Source: Mycobacterium sp. KBS0706 (GTDB lineage Bacteria > Pseudomonadota > Alphaproteobacteria > DSM-16000 > Inquilinaceae). Taken from it: a stretch of 64,000 bases of DNA. Shown here one piece after another: positions 57,795 through 64,000 of the stretch. Location of the stretch: positions 42,325 through 106,324 of the forward strand of contig NZ_VCCH02000021.1 of NCBI RefSeq assembly GCF_005938675.2. Direction: 5' to 3'. How positions within the stretch are numbered: the first letter of the stretch is position 1; every line of letters starts with the position of its first letter. A program made the position numbers and the translations under genes. A model generated the notes under the pieces. That model did no database searches and was not told the DNA's origin. It was given only the letters and a program-made list of their open reading frames with translations.

Positions 57795-58921
57795 GCGGCG
57801 CGGCCGACATCAAGGACCGTATCCGGGCCGAGGCCTTCGCCCTCGGCTTCGACAGCGCCGGCTTCGCCGCCGCCACGCCCGACCCCAGGCTGCGCGAGCG
57901 GCTGGAGCTGTTCCTCGGCGAGGGCCAGCATGGCGACATGGGCTGGCTGGAGGCGAATGCCGACCGCCGCGCCGACCCGCAGACCCTGTGGCCCGACGCG
58001 CTGACCGTCCTGTCGCTGGGCCTCAACTATGGCCCGGCCGAGGATCCGCTCCTGCTGCTGCAGCAGCAGGAGAGAGGGGTGATCTCGGTCTACGCCCAGG
58101 GCCGCGACTACCACGACGTGGTCAAGAAGAAGCTGAAGGCGCTGGGCGGCTGGATCCACCGGACCTTCAAGACCGAGCTGAAGGTGTTCGTCGACACCGC
58201 GCCGGTGATGGAGAAACCGCTGGCGATGCGGGCCGGGATCGGCTGGCAGGGCAAGCACACCAACCTGGTGTCGCGCGACTGGGGCTCGTGGCTGTTCCTG
58301 GGCGAGATCTACCTGGCGATCGCCCTGCCGCCGGATGCGCCGGAGCAGGACCGCTGCGGCTCCTGCCATGCCTGCCTCGACATCTGCCCGACTGCGGCCT
58401 TCCCGGCGCCCTACCGGCTCGACGCCCGGCGCTGCATCTCCTACCTGACCATCGAGCACAAGGGCCCGATCCCGCGCGAGATGCGGTCGCTGCTCGGCAA
58501 CCGCATCTATGGCTGCGACGACTGCCTGGCGGTGTGCCCCTGGAACAAGTTCGCCGCCGCCGGGCGCGAGGCGGCGCTGGCGCCGCGGCCGGAGCTGAAC
58601 GGCCCGGCCCTGGTGTCGCTGCTGCGCTTCGACGATGCGGGCTTCCGCGCCGCCTTCTCCGGCTCGCCGATCAAACGCATCGGCCGCGACCGCTTCCTGC
58701 GCAACGTGCTGATCGCCATCGGCAACAGCGCCGACCCGGCGCTGGCGCCGGCGGTGGAGCCGCTGCTGGACGACGCCTCGCCCCTGGTCCGCGGCGCCGC
58801 CGTCTGGGCCCTCGGCCGCCTGCTCGGCCCCGACGGCCTGCGCCGGCTGGCCATGGCGAGGGCCGAGGACCCGGAGGCCGAGGTGCGTGATGAATGGCGG
58901 GCCGGGCTCCAGGCCGCGTGA
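57791..58921 (+). CDS. queG: Epoxyqueuosine reductase
   Basis: Cobalamin-dependent iron-sulfur enzyme that converts epoxyqueuosine to queuosine in tRNA. 376 residues. Two [4Fe-4S] motifs are seen: [16 protein letters not shown] (near 195) and [13 protein letters not shown] (near 246). The active-site region [20 protein letters not shown] (about 134-153) is typical, and a C-terminal HEAT-like part ([15 protein letters not shown]) helps bind tRNA. The ATG overlaps the queF stop. It completes the tRNA-bound end of the queuosine pathway. Confidence 0.96.
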   Translation: MSGAADIKDRIRAEAFALGFDSAGFAAATPDPRLRERLELFLGEGQHGDMGWLEANADRRADPQTLWPDALTVLSLGLNYGPAEDPLLLLQQQERGVISVYAQGRDYHDVVKKKLKALGGWIHRTFKTELKVFVDTAPVMEKPLAMRAGIGWQGKHTNLVSRDWGSWLFLGEIYLAIALPPDAPEQDRCGSCHACLDICPTAAFPAPYRLDARRCISYLTIEHKGPIPREMRSLLGNRIYGCDDCLAVCPWNKFAAAGREAALAPRPELNGPALVSLLRFDDAGFRAAFSGSPIKRIGRDRFLRNVLIAIGNSADPALAPAVEPLLDDASPLVRGAAVWALGRLLGPDGLRRLAMARAEDPEAEVRDEWRAGLQAA

Positions 58922-59000
58922 CGCGGAGCGGACCAGTCTCGGCCGGGCCTCTCTCGAAAGCCACCGCGACAGGCGTCACCTTTTTTGCGACAGTTGACTG

Positions 59001-59213
59001 ATGACCATGCAGAGCGGCAGGACCTGGAAGTTCGCCGAGATCCTGGCGAAGGCGAGCTACGTCTTCGGCTCTCAGGAGGTTGCCGAGAGGTGGCTCGAGA
59101 CGCCGGCGATCAGCTTCGATCAGCGCCGCCCGATCGACCTCCTGTCGACGCCGGCCGGTGTCGAGCTGGTCGAGGACCACTTGGTCCGTCTCGACTACGG
59201 CGTCTACATGTGA
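59001..59213 (+). CDS. DUF2384 (MbcA/ParS/Xre toxin-binding) domain protein, truncated antitoxin
   Basis: A 70-residue protein made almost only of the antitoxin C-terminal domain: VFGSQEVAERWLETPAISFD, then RPIDLLSTPAGVELVEDHL and LDYGVYM at the end. RES-Xre antitoxins normally have about 130-150 residues with an N-terminal Xre DNA-binding domain, which is missing here; the 80 bp upstream do not encode one. The expected RES toxin is not intact downstream; a short overlapping frame may be its remnant. It could be a leftover of a decayed module or an orphan antidote. Confidence 0.7.
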   Translation: MTMQSGRTWKFAEILAKASYVFGSQEVAERWLETPAISFDQRRPIDLLSTPAGVELVEDHLVRLDYGVYM

Positions 59214-59392
59214 CGCTGCTTTCGCCGCCGTTCGGCACCGGAGATCTCGTCGCGTGGTGCCTGGATGCCGAGGCGCCACGCCACAGCCTGATACCCTCGG
59301 CGCATAGCTCGCCCGCGCATTCCCTCAAACGCTGGCCGCCGCCGTCGAAGCGCGGTAGAAGGCGCGTTTTCCTGCTACGCTCCGGACCATGA
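59210..59392 (+). pseudogene. Possible remnant of a RES-domain toxin
   Basis: A GTG overlaps the DUF2384 stop (GTGA), the coupling usual for RES-Xre modules. The first 20-25 residues, GTGDLVAWCLDAEAPRHS, resemble the start of RES toxins. After that the RES pattern (DSGEGA, then GGRW) is not continued in frame; a DTLGA stretch appears in another frame. The frame ends after 60 residues, while RES proteins have 150-230. The call rests on a short similarity and on context. Confidence 0.3.
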
Positions 59393-60738
59393 CCCCCTCC
59401 GCCCGCATCCAGGCCACGATCGACATTCTCGAGCGCCTCGGCATCGAGAACCGCCCCGCCGACGCCCTGGTCTCGGCCTATTTCCGCACCCGCCGCTTCA
59501 TCGGCTCGAAGGACCGCAGCGAGATCGCCGCCCGGGTCTACGCCGTGCTGCGCCATCACGCCCGGCTGGGCTGGTGGCTGGCCCGGGCTGAGGCCGAGGA
59601 CACGCCGCGCAACCGGGTGATCGCCGAGCTGACCTTGGCCGAGGGCGTCGCGGTCAAGGATATGGGCCGGCTGTTCTCCGGCGAGACCTACGCGCCGATC
59701 CCGCTGGACGGGCCGGAGGACAAGCTGGTCAAGGCCACCGCCGGCCAGCCGCTCGACCATCCCGACATGCCGAAGCCGGTGCGCAGCGAGATCCCGGACT
59801 GGGCCGCGGCCTCGCTGGAGGCCAATTTCGGCGACCGCTTCGAGGCGGAGGTGGCGGCGCTGCTCGACCAGGCGCCGCTCGACCTGCGGGTCAACGAGCT
59901 GCGCGGCACCCGCGACGAGGTGGTGCAGACGCTCGCCGCGGGCAAGCTCGACGTCGTGGCGACGCCGCTGTCGCCGCTGGGCATCCGGGTCAAGGGCCGG
60001 CCGCAGCTCGGCCGCCATCCCGCCTTCCAGTCCGGCCTGATCGAGGTGCAGGACGAGGGCTCGCAGCTGATCGCGCTGCTGGTCGACGCCCGGCCGGGCC
60101 AGCAGGTGGTGGATTTCTGCTCCGGCGCCGGCGGCAAGGCGCTGGCCCTGGCGGCGCGGATGAAGGGCAAGGGCCGGGTGGTGGCCTGCGACGTGTCCAA
60201 GGGCCGGCTCGACCGCGGCAAGGAGCGGCTGCGCCGCGCCGGCATCGACAATGTCGAGCCGCGCCTGCTGGAGAACGAGCGCGACCGCTGGGTCAAGAAG
60301 CAGCGCGGCAAGTTCGACCGGGTGCTGGTCGACGCGCCCTGCAGCGGCACCGGCGCCTGGCGCCGCAACCCCGACGCCCGCTGGCGGCCGATGGAGCTGG
60401 AGCGGCTGCTGGGCGTGCAGCGCGAGATCCTGGACAGCGCCGCCCGCCTGGCCAAGCCGGATGGCGGCCGGGTGATCTACGCCACCTGCTCGCTGCTGCG
60501 CGAGGAGAACGAGGCGCAGGTCGAAGGCTTCCTGGCCGCCCATCCCGACTACCGGCTGGTGCCGGTCGAGACGGTGTGGGACGAGGCCGTCGGCACCGGC
60601 CCGGCTCCGACCAGCGGCATGCTGCGCCTGTCGCCCGCCGCCAACGGCACCGACGGCTTCTTCGTCGCGGTGTTGGAGCGCGGGCCCAAGGCCGATGCCG
60701 GCGAGACCGCCGAGGCGCCGGCGGACGAGGAAGGCTGA
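59389..60738 (+). CDS. RsmB-like RNA (cytosine-C5) methyltransferase
   Basis: S-adenosylmethionine-dependent methyltransferase of the NOL1/NOP2/Sun family, probably modifying 16S rRNA. 449 residues. The N-terminal helical part (about 1-140) is NusB-like as in RsmB; the cofactor loop is VVDFCSGAGGKALALAAR (about 240-257); motif IV is VLVDAPCSGTGAWRRNPDA (about 310-328); the catalytic Cys lies in IYATCSLLREENEAQ near 367. It is preceded by the antitoxin remnant, and a GNAT gene follows one base after its stop codon. Confidence 0.9.
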   Translation: MTPSARIQATIDILERLGIENRPADALVSAYFRTRRFIGSKDRSEIAARVYAVLRHHARLGWWLARAEAEDTPRNRVIAELTLAEGVAVKDMGRLFSGETYAPIPLDGPEDKLVKATAGQPLDHPDMPKPVRSEIPDWAAASLEANFGDRFEAEVAALLDQAPLDLRVNELRGTRDEVVQTLAAGKLDVVATPLSPLGIRVKGRPQLGRHPAFQSGLIEVQDEGSQLIALLVDARPGQQVVDFCSGAGGKALALAARMKGKGRVVACDVSKGRLDRGKERLRRAGIDNVEPRLLENERDRWVKKQRGKFDRVLVDAPCSGTGAWRRNPDARWRPMELERLLGVQREILDSAARLAKPDGGRVIYATCSLLREENEAQVEGFLAAHPDYRLVPVETVWDEAVGTGPAPTSGMLRLSPAANGTDGFFVAVLERGPKADAGETAEAPADEEG

Positions 60739-60739
60739 C

Positions 60740-61291
60740 ATGATCCGCCGCGCGATCCTGGCCGATGCGCCGGCGATCGCGCGGATCCATGTCCAGTCCT
60801 GGCAGGAAACCTATCGCGGCCTGGTGCCGGACGAATATCTCGACCGCATGACCGTGACCCAGCGCGAGCGCGGCCATGAACGCTCGCTGGCGCATGAGGA
60901 CGGCACCGCGACCTTCCTGGCGCTGGACCCGACGCCGGCCGGCGGGGCGGTGCCGGTCGGCTTTGCCCTATGCGGCCGGGCCCGCGGCGCGCCGGGCTGG
61001 AACTGGGGCGAGATCTTCGCCCTCTATCTGCTCGACCGGGCGAAGGGGAGGGGGCACGGCCGGGCGCTGATGGCCGCGTCCTCCGGCTGGTTCGCCGAGC
61101 GCGGCATGACCCCCTTCATGCTCTGGGCCCTGACCGCCAATTTCCGCGCCACCGGCTTCTACCGCCATCTCGGCGGCGAGCCCTATGCCGACCGGCTGGA
61201 GCGCTTCGGCGGCGCCGTGCTGGCCGAGAGCGCCTTCCGCTTCGACCGGCGGATCGCGGCGGAGCGGGATCCGACTGCCGATCGGATCTAG
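60740..61291 (+). CDS. GNAT-family N-acetyltransferase
   Basis: Acetyl-CoA-dependent acetyltransferase of unknown substrate, 183 residues. The N-terminus IRRAILADAPAIARIHVQSW and the following ETYRGLVPDEYLD are common in a GNAT subgroup. The acetyl-CoA loop is a variant, RAKGRGHGRALMAA (about 108-121; usual form Q/RxxGxG/A), and TANFRATGFYRHLG follows near 139. The ATG at 60740 is one base after the methyltransferase stop codon, so the two are likely co-translated. The function cannot be read from context. Confidence 0.88.
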   Translation: MIRRAILADAPAIARIHVQSWQETYRGLVPDEYLDRMTVTQRERGHERSLAHEDGTATFLALDPTPAGGAVPVGFALCGRARGAPGWNWGEIFALYLLDRAKGRGHGRALMAASSGWFAERGMTPFMLWALTANFRATGFYRHLGGEPYADRLERFGGAVLAESAFRFDRRIAAERDPTADRI

Positions 61292-61369
61292 CCGCCGGTC
61301 GTCTTTTCGATTAACTTATTGCTGTTTTATCGCGAATATTGATTTGAACATTGCGCGAGGTCGCCGGCG

Positions 61370-62281
61370 ATGACCGAAAATACTTGGGAAAACGTTCTTC
61401 GGGCTGCTGCCGTCATCATCATTGTCGGCGGGATAGTCCTGATCGGATATGCCGCTGTCTCGATGATGGGCGGAGTGACGGCATTGGAGAAGATCGTCAA
61501 CCTCATGGCGATCCTCGTCTTCGGCTTCGGCGTTGCTGCCGTCATCCGTTTCACGCTTGGCCGCGCCTTGCTGACGTCTATCGCCGGTGCTGGCGGCGGA
61601 GCGCCCGCCGACCCGTCTGAAGTGATCCGGTCGCGTCTCGCCCCGCTCGTGATCGGGATCGGTGCCGGCGGGATCGGTATCATCGCGATTGTCACAGTCA
61701 TCGGTCTCATTCTCGCGGGTGTGGACAAAGCCAAGCTTGAGACCATTCTTCCGAACATCTTCACGGCCGTCCTTCCGGTCTTGGCCACCTGGGTCGGCAC
61801 GGTGCTGGCCTTCTATTACACCAACGAGAGCTACCGGCAGGCGGCGGAGAGCACGCGCCAGCTGATCCAGCCGACCCAGAACGACGGGTCGATCGCCGAC
61901 CGGATGATCCCCTATGAGAAGATCACCAAGATCGAGTTGCCGACGGGGGCGACGGCGTCCAACGTGCAGATGGGCGATGTCTCCAAGCTGTTCTCCGAAG
62001 CCATCACCCGGGTCATCATCTTCGACCCAGGTAAGGTCCCGGCCGCGATCGTGCGCAAGAAGCTCGCCGAGGGCAAAACCTACGCCACGGTGGGCGACTA
62101 CCTGAAGGTCGAAGGCAACACGGCCGATGCAACGAACTTCGTCTATCTGCCGACCAAGGCGACCGTTGCCGACGGTCGAAGGATGCTGGAGTTGCACAAC
62201 ACGGCGGACATATTCATCAACGATGCCGGCGCATCGGGCAAGGCGATCAACGGCTGGGTGACCGACGAGCGGCTGCGGTAA
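61370..62281 (+). CDS. Membrane protein with CBS-like C-terminal region
   Basis: A 303-residue protein I do not assign to a named family. Four hydrophobic segments lie at about 11-34, 41-62, 89-115 and 129-150, then a soluble C-terminal half. That half has two repeats with the look of CBS domains: DRMIPYEKITKIELP with RVIIFDPGKVP, and a second ending ADIFINDAGASG then GWVTDERL. CBS pairs usually sense adenine nucleotides, so a nucleotide-regulated membrane function is possible. The upstream 78 bp is AT-rich (around TTAACTTATTG) and likely holds its promoter. The first half uses somewhat more A/T-ending codons than neighbours. Confidence 0.75.
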   Translation: MTENTWENVLRAAAVIIIVGGIVLIGYAAVSMMGGVTALEKIVNLMAILVFGFGVAAVIRFTLGRALLTSIAGAGGGAPADPSEVIRSRLAPLVIGIGAGGIGIIAIVTVIGLILAGVDKAKLETILPNIFTAVLPVLATWVGTVLAFYYTNESYRQAAESTRQLIQPTQNDGSIADRMIPYEKITKIELPTGATASNVQMGDVSKLFSEAITRVIIFDPGKVPAAIVRKKLAEGKTYATVGDYLKVEGNTADATNFVYLPTKATVADGRRMLELHNTADIFINDAGASGKAINGWVTDERLR

Positions 62282-62392
62282 CCGAACCGTCATCCGCGCA
62301 TGGACGTTGCGCGCCCGGCGCGGGCCGCGTCGCTTGTCCTGCGGCCGGGGGGAGGGTAAAGCTCCGTCTCACCGCCCGACCCCGGAGTTGCC

Positions 62393-63967
<1,575 letters not shown>

Positions 63968-64000
63968 TTGCGGTCGTAGATCGACTAGCTCGGAACACCC

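Overview
The window is about 64 kb of GC-rich chromosomal DNA from an alphaproteobacterium, most likely of the Rhodospirillales/Azospirillales type. This is inferred from: the order trigger factor-clpP-clpX-lon-HU; an uninterrupted nuoA-N operon running into birA-coaX-rnj-mce-DUF1467; the short prolyl-tRNA synthetase without an editing insert; LolCE-LolD close to dnaE; and methylmalonyl-CoA epimerase behind RNase J. The species cannot be named from the sequence alone. No transposase, integrase, CRISPR array or rRNA gene was seen.

Layout. 1-5.8 kb: proteostasis block (end of tig, clpP, clpX, lon, HU). 5.9-6.4 kb: tRNA-Val(TAC) and two identical tRNA-Asp(GTC). 6.7-21.2 kb: complete 14-subunit respiratory complex I operon. 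21.2-25.8 kb: birA, coaX, RNase J, mce, a DUF1467 membrane protein and tag. 25.8-28.1 kb: a structured intergenic stretch and an unrecognised 587-residue membrane protein with lower GC than its neighbours. 28.3-33.8 kb: proS, then two paralogous LolC/E genes flanking lolD and a VapBC-like toxin-antitoxin pair. 33.9-44.4 kb: a ten-gene catabolic and transport cluster. 44.6-48.1 kb: dnaE. 48.1-52.8 kb: a small membrane protein on the minus strand, then an ABC sugar/nucleoside-type transporter without ATPase, ending in a nucleoside-hydrolase-like gene. 52.9-54.5 kb: two half-size chromate transporters and a DUF3592 protein. 54.6-58.9 kb: queuosine operon (precursor transporter, queA, tgt, queF, queG). 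59-64 kb: a DUF2384-only antitoxin remnant, an RsmB-like methyltransferase, a GNAT acetyltransferase, a membrane protein with a CBS-like tail, and guaA.

The most interesting part is 33.9-44.4 kb. It carries an aromatic amino acid lyase homologue in which the Ala-Ser-Gly triad that forms the MIO cofactor is replaced by Ala-Ala-Asp. Beside it are a HutC-type GntR regulator, a fused CoA-transferase, a hydratase-2-type MaoC protein, an SDR dehydrogenase, an ornithine-cyclodeaminase-like enzyme and a quaternary-amine (OpuC-like) ABC importer. A MIO-free lyase can work if the leaving group is already good, such as trimethylamine, as established for ergothionase. I therefore propose a catabolic route for an aromatic amino-acid betaine (ergothioneine, hercynine, hypaphorine or similar): import, elimination of trimethylamine to an acrylate, CoA activation, hydration and oxidation. 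A perfect TGTATATACA palindrome in the promoter is the likely operator for the HutC-type regulator. The substrate is inference; the missing triad and the gene set are seen directly.
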